Source of the DNA: Diacronema lutheri | Lineage: Eukaryota > Haptophyta > Pavlovophyceae > Pavlovales > Pavlovaceae | Assembly (NCBI GenBank): GCA_019448385.1 | Contig: JAGTXO010000038.1 | Span: 62,001 to 126,000, forward strand | Length of the DNA stretch: 64,000 nt | Direction: 5' to 3' | In this document: in pieces, positions 28,824 to 38,992 of the stretch | How positions within the stretch are numbered: the first letter of the stretch is position 1 | How the letters are laid out: every line of letters starts with the position of its first letter | The notes under the pieces: model-generated | Told to the model about the DNA's origin: nothing | The model's input: only the letters and a program-made list of their open reading frames with translations | The model's database searches: none | Made by a program: the position numbers and the translations under genes

Positions 28824-31459
28824 GTGCGTGCTCACACGCTGCGCACATGCTCGCCAGACTTTACCGCTGCGGCCATCAAGGCCCTTTTGAAGGGCTACGT
28901 GCCCGGCGGCTTTGATGTCAACACAAGTGTGCCTGACCACGCCCTCAAGGCAGCGCGGTTTCGGCTTGCTGGCGACCCGGAGAAGCGGGTGCAGTGGATG
29001 CCAACCCTGAGCGACCATCTGAACAAGGCATGTCGCAGAGCTGCTCACGTGCAACGCGGACACGATGAAGTCGCGGCTCGTGCACATCGCCAAGCTGCGC
29101 CACGAGCGCAGCAACCGCGAATTGGGCGATGCTGCGCCAGCATTTAACGAGAACAACTGGGTCTTCCCGACCCTTGACCCGGCCAAGACGTACGTCGTTG
29201 GCTTTAACTTCATCCCCAAGCACGTGAGCCAGCCACTCAATCCCATCTGCGTGTCCGCTGCGCGCGCGCTCAACTCGTAGGGACTATCTTTGTGATCACC
29301 ACGGTCAATGCCAACCGGAACATTGTCGCGCTGGCTTACTCGTTCAGGTTTGACACGGAGAATCAGGGCGCGTGGGAGGACATGTTCGCTTTCGCCAAGA
29401 CGCACTCCCCCACGCTTAACACGCCGAAGGGGGTAAGCCTCTCTGACGGTGACAAGGGCATCTCGAACGCGCACCACAAGGTCTTTCCGTTGCGGGGTAA
29501 GTTCCGGTGCTACGAGCACAAGAAGCTAAACATCTTGCAGCACTCGAGCTTGACTTCCAGGGTGCGTGGAGAGGCGCTGCGGGCATACAGGCTCTGCATC
29601 GAGGCAAAGACCGACCGTGACTTTGATGCGGCATAAGCCTGCATGCCAGACGAGGCGCGCGACCACTTTCCGCAGGCGCAGTGGCCAGAGTTCTTCCCGA
29701 TCATGTGCAAGCACAGCCTGCACGGATGGTTCACGTCTTCGGTCGCGGAGTCCGAGAACAACGCGCTGGCGACAGCGCGCTCGCAGGATCCGTTCAACGC
29801 CCTCCTCACGATCGTCGAGCAGTCTGCCGAACGCCTGGCCAAGCAGCAAACTTTGGCGATCGATCATGCAGCAGAGCGCGACCTCGTCATGCCTGGACTT
29901 CCGCCCGCAGTGGTCAAGCTGCTCGAACCGGTCACGCGGCTTGCGGACTCGATGTCGACGGCCAGGACACAGAAGGTGGACGGAGCGAACCACGTCTACA
30001 ACGTCGGTCGGCTGAGCCAGGCCGATGAGGTACGTGCAGTCGTGCACGTTCCGCGGAGAGCGCGCGACGCGTAGTCGGCTGACCCTGCTCACGGCATGTG
30101 GCGGACGCGCGTTATGTGTGTGTGCGCGCGCGCACGCGCGTTGTGTGTGTGAGCGCGCGCGCACACACGTATCTGGCTCGCTCACGTGTGGTGCGACGAC
30201 GCCCCTCTCCTGCTGTTCTCTCTTGGCTGTGCTGCGCTGCCTGATCAGTTTCGGACGGTTGCGCTCAGGGCGTACGCGTGCTGTCCCCTCCTCAAGCTCA
30301 AGGTGTACCCGTGCCACCACTTTTGCCACGTGTGCAGCGTTGCTAAGCTGAGGGTTTGCGACTTCGCGCCGCTATGCCACACCGAGGCAACCTGGCGCAA
30401 GCAGCTCGGCTTGTCGGCGCTACCGGCACCTGCCGCGGGTGGCGGGCAGCGCGAGCTCGCCGACAACGTGCGAAAGCAGCGCTGCCCACTGCCTGACGCG
30501 GCTGCGGTGCTCTCGGAGTCTCCGAAGGGGGCGCACCTGCAGCTCGTGATCGCCGTCCGTCCCGGCACGTGCAGCGCCTGCGCGCGCGCCCTCCGCGCGA
30601 GCGAGCTCTCAGCGCGCTGCGCGCCATCTCACGGGCTACGGCCTCCGTCTGATCTGCTGGTGCCGCCTCCCTCCCTGTGTCGGGCATCCCTGTGCTCTCT
30701 ACAGTCGCCGGACGACCACCCGCGGGTGCCGACGCGCGCTTCCGCAGAGGCACGGAGCGCCCGCCGACCGCCAAACCACTTCCCTCGCACGAGCGACGCC
30801 CGGCGTACGCGCCTGGCCGTGGCGGGCGACCGCGCGCGCGCCCCTCCGGCCCGATTGGTGGGCTGGACGCAAACTTTCCCGGGCACGATGCTGCTGCTGC
30901 GCTCCGAGCTGCGGCGACTCCTGCGCACAGGTTTGCGCAGGAATGCGCGTCGTTTAAGCCAGGTGACAACTCGCTCGCCATGATCGACGGCTACAACCAA
31001 CGGGACGCGTCTACGCCCTCCGGGCACAATTGGTGCTGCGCGTGCTATGCTGGAGCGCGTGCGAAGGACGGCGCGAGCGACGCTGACGTGGCAGCTGTGG
31101 AGAAGTCCAAGGTGTCTGGATGGCACCTGTGCCGGGGATGCCGCTGCCCTATCCACACGGCCATCTTCTGCGACAAGGTCTGCAACGGCGAGGGCAACGG
31201 CGACTACCTGTGCGGCCACTGCTTTGCTGTGGCCGGCTCGCCGGCGCCGGCGCCCCCTCCGGCGGGCGGCGATGAGGACTGGGAGGACTACGATGATTCG
31301 TCTGAAGACGTTCCCCAAAGCGCCGCAAGACAAGCATGGGCGCGCAGCAGCAGCCGCATGGCGAGGTGAACGCGCGGAAGCAGAACTGCTGCAAGCTGTG
31401 CGGGAGGCCCGGGCACAACAAGAGGAGCTGCCCGGAGCTCAAGCAGCAGAGAGCTAAGT
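28824..31459 (+). pseudogene. MULE transposase, decayed, with C-terminal zinc modules
   Basis: The DDE-type core reads in frame from about 29250: TIFVITTVNANRNIVALAY, then SDGDKG...VFP...RCYEHKKLNI (second acidic site), then WFTSSVAESENNA (third acidic site). A SWIM-type zinc motif follows (FRTVAL, CCPLLKLKVYPCHH); it joins the core cleanly across a phase-0 GT-AG intron at 30030-30248. Further on are a Cys-rich region (about 31030-31240) and a CCHC zinc knuckle, CKLCGRPGHNKRSC (31390-31431), ending at TGA 31457-31459. Signs of decay: a TAA inside the core at 29634-29636, and frame changes near 29040 and 29255. The knuckle is in another frame from the Cys-rich part, so an intron or shift lies near 31300. 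N-terminal frames (from about 28824) are unclear. Confidence 0.78.
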
Positions 31460-31521
31460 GAGTTCAGCTGCGCGTCAAAAAGTACGGAATGACACGTCGA
31501 AAAGTACGGCGCCTCCGTACT

Positions 31522-31606
31522 TTTCGACGAAGTGTCTAAAAGTGCGAAGGCAAAGTTTGAAAAGTCGAAAAGTACGGAACTCCCAAAATATTTACCACAG
31601 TAATTT
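31522..31606 (-). repeat. Right terminal inverted repeat of the MULE
   Basis: Partner of the left arm. Just inside it, a perfect 11-base palindrome pair (GAAAAGTACGG 31499-31509, CCGTACTTTTC 31515-31525) and further AAAAGTACGG words (about 31477) suggest repeated protein-binding sites near the end. Confidence 0.82.
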
Positions 31607-31700
31607 ACAACAGTAAATACTAACGACGCTTTCCGACGGGTCAACAGATGGGGTCACAGTATGGGGTCACAGTAAATACTGCAACCGTGCAAACTGTACA

Positions 31701-33141
31701 ATGTGGTCGATGCTACCGTTCGCGCTCGGGCTCGCGCCCCGGCTGCCGTTGCTGCTGTGCGGCGATGCGCCCACGCCCGTGCTTATGCCCTTCGCAAGCG
31801 TAGACGTATGGTCACGCAGCCTGCACGGCGTCAACCTCAGGGCGGCCATGTCGCGGCTGAACGCAGCGCGCCGCGCGCACATGTGCAACGCGCGCGAGCT
31901 GCACAACGACGCGGCGGAGCTCTTTCGCGCGGCGGGCGTCGAGATGAACGCCGCGGGCGTCGATTTTACAATCGCCATTTTGCGAGGCCGCTTGCCCGTC
32001 GTGGACTTGCCACGCTTCGTGAACGCGACGGCGCCACTCCTCGAGCTCTACATCCCCGGGCTGCACAACGTGTCCAGCTTTGCGCCGCGCCGCGTACTCT
32101 TCAACGATCCACAGCACGTGCTCGTGCACGCGCGCCGATTCCTCGCGATTGACTTGCCGGCCATGTATCCGCCGCGCGCGGCCGTCGACGCCATCATTGG
32201 CGCTGATCTCACGGCGCGCCGCCTCTACGACGCGTTGCAGCGCGACGGTGCGCTGCGCGTCGCACGCTTCGAGGGCCTCGATATCGCCGCGCTGCGCGCG
32301 GCAGCCACGCCCATCCTCAACGGCCTGAAGCAAGACCCGGCCGCGTCTGTCTGGAAGGTGGTGCCCCTCGAGGCGCAGCCGATTGTCCATGGCTGGCTCT
32401 CTCGCAACGTCAGCCTCAGGCGCGCTCTGGGGGCGTACGCCACGCCCGCGCTCGGCAAGCCGCTGCACATGGGCGCGCTGCAGCTTATATACGTGCGCAT
32501 CGCGCGAGACGTGAGCAGCCACAACAAATTTCCGCCGGCTTTGTGGCCTCACGATCGCACCGGTCGTCGTATCAAGATCATTGTGCGTCGCCGCCGCGCG
32601 CATCCGCTGCCGTCTGCCGCACGTCAAAATTCGCCGCATCGGCCCGGTCTCCCGCGCGCCAGTTGCCACGCCGCGCACAGGCTATTGCGCGCACATGCGC
32701 GTGCGACACTGGCGCTGCAACCCACCGCTCATCCCCTTCCGACCCCTTCCCCCCCCCCCCCCCCCCCCCCCCCCGCCGCTTGGGGTGCGCGACTGCCTCG
32801 GCGTGCGCATGCTTCAGATTTTCCTCCATCCGGTGTCGTCGACCACCGGCCGGCCGACGCACGTAGCTTTGGGCAGCCATCGGCTGCTGCATTTCAGCCG
32901 CCTCGGCTACGTGGATTCGCGATACGACGACGCGTGGGTCCGGAAGACCTACGAGGTGGCCACGATGGGCGGCGACACGGGCGGCGGGCTCGTGCTCGAC
33001 GTCAATGCGCTGCACCGCGCGACCTTGGTGGGCGACGCACGCGACGCGGTTGTCATCGACATCGTGCAACAGACCACTTGCGAACGCTTGGCGCAAAACC
33101 CGCAGTTTGTCACGAAAACGTCCGCGTCGCGGCGTTGCTGA
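31701..33141 (+). CDS. Phytanoyl-CoA hydroxylase-like (PhyH) protein
   Basis: Two exons, 31701-32582 and 32818-33141, joined in phase 0 across a 235-base intron with a long C run before the AG; 401 residues. The C-terminal half carries the pattern of PhyH-like Fe(II)/2-oxoglutarate enzymes known from algae: WPHDRTGRRIK, then IFLHPVSSTTGRPTHVALGS, then GGGLVLDVNALHRATL. The distal His (ALHR) and its Arg are kept. At the first metal site, however, family members usually read His-x-Asp and here the His position is Pro (PHD), so activity is doubtful. The N-terminus is hydrophobic (LPFALGLAPRLPLLL) and could be a secretion signal. The start is the first ATG after the transposon end. It could instead be a PhyH-derived pseudoenzyme. 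Confidence 0.65.
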
Positions 33142-33193
33142 CCGCATTGCCGTTCGCATGTGTGGCGGGACCGCCCTTGATGAAAATGGCACC

Positions 33194-33212
33194 GCCGTTT
33201 TGAGAAAACGGC
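33194..33212. other. Perfect hairpin after the PhyH-like gene
   Basis: GCCGTTTT, then GAG, then AAAACGGC: an 8-base perfect stem with a 3-base loop, 53 bases after the stop codon. It may shape the 3' end of the message. The role is not known. Confidence 0.5.
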
Positions 33213-33290
33213 CTCCGAGTGTTTTTGCGGTTTCTCTGGTCGGCCCGTTGGGCCCTGTTCGCGCGCTCCCGCGCCCCGAGCGGCGCGGCG

Positions 33291-34032
33291 ATGGACGCGG
33301 TGATGGATGAGCTCGCCGCGACGGGTGGGAGCGACGCGGCCGCTCTTGCTAAGTTCATGGCCGCGTCGAACACGCTTTTCGCTGAGCGCGTACTTTTCCG
33401 CGCAGACGCCATCGTGCGCCCAAAAGTACTCACACGAGTGGACGATGGCCGTCGAGAGATGGAGCCTCACGCTCGAGAGCGGGGCCGTGACGCCGTTCAC
33501 GCCGTCGTCGGAGGCGCACATCGCTCTGCTTGAGCGCAAGCTTGCACGCGTGAAGAGCTCTGCCACACCGCTTGGCCGCGCGAAGCCCGGCTTTGTGCGC
33601 GAGCTGGAGGCGCGGCGCTTCGAGGAGGACCCGGACGCGTTTGGCCGGCACGTCGCGACGTCGCGGATCGGGGCGGACGACGAGATGGTCGAGCCGCTTA
33701 TCGCGATTGGACAAGGCGTGGACCACTCCGAGCCAGTCGAGCTTCGCGCTGCCGCGGAGGCTGCTGACGCTGAGAGCGACCTGGGCGACGACGCTGGCGC
33801 TGCCGCCGCGCCCAGCGTCGGCTGCGTGCGTCAGCTGCTCGCACGCTGCATGGGCGCGCTCATCACGCGGCTTCCTGGACGCGAGCTTGAGCTCCGGACG
33901 GTATGGAAATGGGCCAGAGCCGCGCTGGCACTCTGCGACAGATGCGGACGTCGCAGGCAGCCAGTCGCCGTGGCAGATTCAGAGCGGCAGCCGGCGCAGA
34001 GCGCGCCACACGCGGTCACGGTGCGTGCGTGA
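33291..34032 (+). pseudogene. Unrecognised gene or gene fragment, frame changes once
   Basis: From ATG 33291 one frame has protein-like composition (MDAVMDELAATGG, AALAKFMAASNTLFAERVLF, ADAIVRPK) up to about 33425. A different frame then carries on naturally (HEWTMAVERWSLTLESG, EAHIALLERKLARV, FVRELEARRFEEDPDAFGRH) to a stop at 34030-34032. The continuity of sense suggests one protein broken by a shift, or a very short unrecognised intron. The last 60 residues are basic and less natural. I do not recognise a family. Confidence 0.4.
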
Positions 34033-34065
34033 CGTGCGCGCGCCACTAAACCCCCGTCCTGACAC

Positions 34066-35878
34066 TCAAAACCAGCGGCTTTGCCGCTCGGACGCCTGCC
34101 GGATCTGCCTTGCCATGTCGTAAAAGCTCTGCGCTTCGGTGTGCATCTCGGCCACGCGCTCGTTCAAATTGTTCAGCTTCTCGCCGCGCTCGTGCAGCTC
34201 GGAGAGCGCCTCGCTCATCGTGCCCGCGGCCGAGGCGGACGTCGCGCCGGCCGACGGCGCCGGCTTCGCGCCAACCTTTGCGGCGGCCGCCGCCGCGGAG
34301 CCAGGCCTGCCGCCCATCAGCGAAAAGCGGCCGGCAGCGGCACCGCCCAAGCCTCGGCTGGCCGATGCCGCGGCTGCTGCCGTCGCCGCGGTGGCCGTGG
34401 CGGCCGGCGAGCCGCGCGCGTGCGGCGTCGGCAGCGGTGACGGCGACTCGGGCGCGAGGTCCGGCGCCCTGACGTCGCCGATGCCGCCGGCACCGCCCGC
34501 CGCGTCGCCCGCAGCCTCAACGGTCATGAGCGCGTTGTACGCGGCGTCGCACACGCGCGTCGGCCTCCCGCCGTCCGCCCAGCCGAGCGAGGCGAGCTTG
34601 GTCGAGCAGCGCGTGCACACGACGCGACCGGTCAACCGACAGTGGTGTCGACGGAAGACAGCGTCGAAGGGCGCGCCGCACGCGCCGCATGCGGCGGCGT
34701 CGCCGTCTGGCTGCCATCCTGCGCGCAGCAGCCACGCGGCGAAGAGGGGCAGCTGCGCGCGCGAGGGCAGCGTCGGCGCGTGCGTCGCCTTTGCGTATGC
34801 GGCCTGCGCGGCAGCGCGCAGTGGCGAGGAGCATGGCGGTGGGGGGGGGGGGGGGCATTGTTATGTGTGGCGCGCAGCGTCGGTCGGGGGCGGTGAGAGC
34901 CCCGCAGGAGAGGGTCGACCGCGCATGGCGAACTGCCGCAAGAGCGCCGCGCAGCTCCCACCTCGGCGATGGCGACCTCCGCCGCGACTTTGTGCAGCGG
35001 GAAGCGCACCGCATTTGAAAGTGCCGTGTGGCTGTGCACGCACGTCCTCGCGCCATACCTGCGGGGCGGGGGGCGGGGGGGGCGGGGGGGGGGGGGGGGG
35101 GGGGGGGGGGGGATGCGGGGGGCTGTCCGTAGAGTGTCGATGCGAGGGAATGGGAGGCACGCGTTGCGCGCGCATGCGGAGAGCGGAGGGCAGGGCGGGG
35201 CGGAGGGAGGGGGGGGGGGGCGGAGGACGGGCGGGGGTCGAGCTCGCGCGCGCCTGCACAAGAGGCTCGCGAGCCTCGCGAGGTCGTCGGTTTCAGACTC
35301 GTCAAGCTCCGCGTCGTAGCACAGCCGCGCGACCTCGTGCAACGGTGAGAGGCCCAGAGCGCCCGGCACATTTGGCGGTGCGCCCGCCTGCAGCAGCAGC
35401 TGCGCGCACCGCACTGCACTCGATGGCTGCGCGCACGCGCCACCCGCCGCGCGCGCGACGATGTGCAGCGGCGAGTCGCCGCGCGCGCCCACGCCGCCGT
35501 CCGCGGCCGCGCCGCCGCGCAGCAGCGCATCCATGCACGGCGCGTCGCACCGCTCCGCCGCGAGGTGCAGCGCGCGGCGCGTGTCGCCGTTGGCGCTCGC
35601 ACGCGGCGCGTCCGCCGGCGCGCCCGCCGCGAGCAGCATGGCGCACAACCGCGCGCGCCCCGCCTCGGCGGCGAGCGCGAGCGGTGAGGGCGCGCCCGCG
35701 CGCGGCGCGCTGCCTGCGGGGTCGGCGCCCGCGGCGAGCAGCTCCGCGGCGGCCGAGTCGTGCCCGCACAGCGCGCAGAGTGCGAGGGCGCTGAGCCCCA
35801 GCTCGTCGGGCAGGTCGACGCTCAGCTCTCGCGCCCACGAGCTCGTCGAGCCCCTGTCGGCTCGACAGCTGGCGGGCG

Positions 35879-35920
<42 letters not shown>

Positions 35921-38890
35921 TGCCGCTGCCGCCGCCGCCGCCGCCACCGTTGCCGCCGGGCTGCGCGGCGGCATTCGGCCGCTGGGCGTCGCCCGAGAGC
36001 ACAGCGCGCAAAGAGAAGGTTCCCGAGGGCGTGCGCTGCCGGCGGAAGGAGGCGTTGACGCTCCCGCCGCCACCACCGTCGCCACTACCGCGCCGGTCGG
36101 CCCGATCGGCGCCGCGCGACCCCGCCGCCTGCGCCGCCTGCTCGTCGCGCATCGCCGCGAGGATGAGCCGCAGCGCATCGACGCGCCCGTGGAAGGCGGC
36201 GAGATGCAACGGGCTCGCGCCAGCCACGTCGAGGCCGCCGACGCCCCAGCCGTCGGCGATGCGCACGGCCGGCGCGAGCGCGGGCGCGCTCGGCGGCGAC
36301 GACGGCGGCGAGGATGAGCCTCGCGCGCGTTGTGACGACGAAGCTCCGGCGGCGGCTGCGGCGGCGGCGGCGGCGACCGGCGGCGGAGGCGGGCTGACAG
36401 ATCCGCCGGCCGCGACGCCCGTGCCGGCGAGCGCGATGGAGGCGGGCGAGCCAGCAGCGCACGCGTCACTCGCCGAGCGCACGCGCGCGCTCAAATCGGC
36501 ACCGCGCCTGCGCGAGGCACCGACGGGGCCGCCGCCGAGCGGCGGCGCGTGCAGCGCGCAAAGGGGCAGGCTCGCGGCGCGGTCCGCGGCGGCCGACGCG
36601 GCGGCGGCCGCCGTCGCGTGCGCGCCAATTTCGCTCGCGGAGCCGACACCGCGCGGCGGTGCGGGCAGGCGCAGCGTCGGCCGCTCCGCGCCGACACCGC
36701 CGCTCGCGCCGCCATCGTCCGGTGGCGGCTGCATGTGCAGCGGCGCGGCGAGCGCGGCGCGCAGCGCGGCGAGGGTGCCCGTCGCCGCGGCGGCGTGCGC
36801 CGTGCCGCCAACGATGGCGACACAGCTCGCGCCATAGCCTGCGAGTATGGTCGCAACGGGCGGCAAGGCCGGTGCGCACGCAACCTGCGCCGTGCCGCCG
36901 CCAACGAGCGCCGACTCGGCCCACGCGGGCAGCGCGCCGCCCGCGGCCGCGGCCGCGAGCGCGTCGGCGGCCTCGGCCGCCGCCTCGCACGCCGCGCGCG
37001 CGCGCGCGACGTCGCCAAGCTCGCGCGCGGCGGGCGCAAGGGATCTCAGCACCGCGTCGCGCAGCACGGCCGCCCACGCGTTGCGCTCGCGCACCGACGC
37101 GAAGGTGAGTAGCATCTGCTTGTCACGCTCGCCGTCCGCGCTGTCTTCGCCACCGCCGCCGCCGCCGCCGCCGCCGCCGCTCGAACGGCTGGCATCGGAG
37201 GCGCGCAGCGCGGAGCGGCGGATGGCGCGCGCGGCGGACGGCGGCGCCGCGCTCGCTGCGTTGCCGCGCGCGGCCCCTTCGCCGCGCGCCTCGTCAAACG
37301 GGCGCGCGGCGTACGCAGCTAGATCGAGTAGGTTGCCGCTCAGCTCAAGCGATACGTCCTTCGAGCCGTCGTCCGTGCCGCCATTCGAGCCGGCGCTGCC
37401 TGCAGCGTTGGCAGCGGCGCCGTGCGGGCCCACGTTGCGCAGTGTGACCCGCAGAGAGCTGACGAGGAAGACTTTCCGCACCTTGAGCTTGCGCGCGCGC
37501 GCAGAGCCGCCGCCCACGCCGCCAGCGCCGACCAACTGCCCGCCGCCGGCCGCGCCGTGCGTCTGCTGGCCCGGCGGACACGCCACCGCGCCGCCTTCGG
37601 ACGCACCCGCGCCGACCGCGCCGGGCCCTCCGTCCTCCTCCGCGGTGATGAGGATGTCGCTGAGCAGCAGCAGGTACCGTCTATGCCTCCCAATCCGCCC
37701 CTTGCCCCACGCCCATCCTTCGGCAAGCAGCTCGCGCGCGCCTCCGCTACTGACGTCGGCGGCTGGCGAGCGGTCGGGCGACAGCCATGCTGCCGCCTGC
37801 TCCGGCCGAAAAGCGAGCGCGGCCTGGGTAATGTGCGCGCGCGCCTGCAGGCGCGCGCGCGCAGACGACGGCGCGGGCGCGCGGCGCGTGGGCGGAGGGC
37901 GGGTGGAGGGCGGCGCGAGCGCGTGGGCCTCCGCGCGCGCCGAGCGCATGCCAAGGCGGCCCCCACCTCATCCATCGCCAGCTGCTCTGCGATCGCGCGC
38001 GCTGCCGCGCACAGCGAGCCGCCCACGTCGGCAGCCTTGGCGATGACACTCTGCTCCGCCGCGCTTGGCTGCAACGACGCGGGCCGCCAGCTCGCATACG
38101 CCGCCGTCGCGGCCGCGCGCACGCGCGCGACCGCCATCGCGAGCTCGGCCGGGCGCGCGAGGGGGAGGGCGAGGAGCCCGCGAAGCGCGCCCAGCTCGCC
38201 CGCGCCGCCGCCGGCGGAGGGCGCGGGCGCCGCGGCCGCGTCGGCCGCGCATGGCGCGCACGCGCGCAACGCCGCGGCGTACTTTGCGTCCACCTCGAGG
38301 GCGCGCACCGCCGGGAGGAGGAGCGGGCCGTAGTCGGCGGCGTACGCGGCGTACGCGGGCAGCGGCAGGTGCGCGTCGATGAGGGCAATGAGCCGGAGGC
38401 ACTGGGGCGTGGGCGTCTCGTCGAGCACGTGCGCCACCTCAAGCTCCTCGAGCGCCGCGAGCAGCCTCAGGTGCGCCGTGTAGAGCGCGCCCACGCGCCC
38501 GAAGAGCGCGCCGTGCCGCTCGTGCGGCACGAGCCCGTCCGAGCCGAGGCCGTAGCTCATGTGCAGCACGGAGAGGGCGTGCACGTACTCGCGCTCAGAA
38601 GTGAGGAGTGCGAGCATCGCATCCTCCACCTCGCGCCGCGCCGAGCGCACGCGCGCGAGCGCGCGCCGCGAGAGCCAGCCGCGCGCGCAGCGCTGCACGC
38701 ACAGCGCTCCGGCGGTCGCGGCGACGAGAGCGGCGTCGGGCGCGAGGCGCTCGCCAATGTTGTGCGCGGCCGTCTGCAGGAGCGCCGCCGCGCGCTGCGC
38801 CGCGCCGAGCAAGCCCGTCGACTCGGCCACCTGCGCGAACCGGAAGCCCCCTCCTCGCCCTCCAAACCCGCCGCCGCCCGGGCGGTCCAT
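34066..38890 (-). CDS. RhoGEF with IQ, DH, PH, ankyrin repeats, FYVE finger and C-terminal SNARE-like coil
   Basis: Exons (descending): 38890-37967, 37844-35260, 35031-34962, 34803-34066; total 1,438 residues, all junctions in phase. An IQ motif (CVQRCARGWLSRR, about 64-76) leads to a DH domain (about 85-325; LLTSEREYVHALSVL, ALFGRVGALYTAHLRLL), which activates Rho-type GTPases. A PH domain (about 345-565; GRHRRYLLLLSDILI, ERNAWAAVLRDAV) follows, then a low-complexity linker and about six ankyrin repeats (about 840-1190; SPLHLAAFHGRVDAL). A FYVE finger (about 1228-1275; CGACGAPF, RRHHCRLTGRVVCTRC, RVCDAAY) would bind PI3P on endosomes. The last 50 residues (ERGEKLNNLNERVAEM, RQSRWF) resemble the R-SNARE-like coil of tomosyn/amisyn. 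Two FYVE zinc ligands are missing. Start: ATG 38890, 103 bases after the upstream stop. Confidence 0.8.
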
Positions 38891-38992
38891 GGTGTGCGAC
38901 GGGCGGACGCGAAGCGTCAGTGCGACTCGGAAAATCTCATTTGCTCGAGTGAGAGTTGAGCTGGCCGTGGTCACTCAATGAGATCAGTGAGA

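Larger units (their letters stand above)
28131..31630 (+). mobile_element. Mutator-like (MULE) DNA transposon
   Basis: An internal transposase (see its own entry) is framed by long imperfect inverted ends: about 28188-28272 at the left matches the reverse complement of about 31522-31606, and both sides end in CGTTAGTAT-type words. The element is AT-richer than its neighbours. I could not find a convincing 8-10 base target duplication, either because the ends are misplaced or because it has decayed. The left end may reach 27808. It sits between the giant gene and the dioxygenase-like gene and interrupts neither visible coding frame. Confidence 0.8.

Noticed and set aside
30080-30180. Alternating TG/CG and GCGCAC run near 30115-30175 as Z-DNA regulatory site
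   Set aside because: It lies inside the transposase intron; short alternating runs are common in this GC-rich DNA.
30269-30990. The frame after the SWIM motif as a separate gene
   Set aside because: It continues the transposase frame after the intron and loses protein-like character towards 30900.
35066-35112. Long G runs as sequencing gaps
   Set aside because: Flanking exons join cleanly across this and other runs, so the runs are real intron parts, although their exact lengths may be wrong.
38891-38974. Upstream ATG at 38974 as start of the RhoGEF
   Set aside because: It would put the start 19 bases from the neighbouring stop and adds 28 residues without family meaning; ATG 38890 fits better, though the longer form is not excluded.
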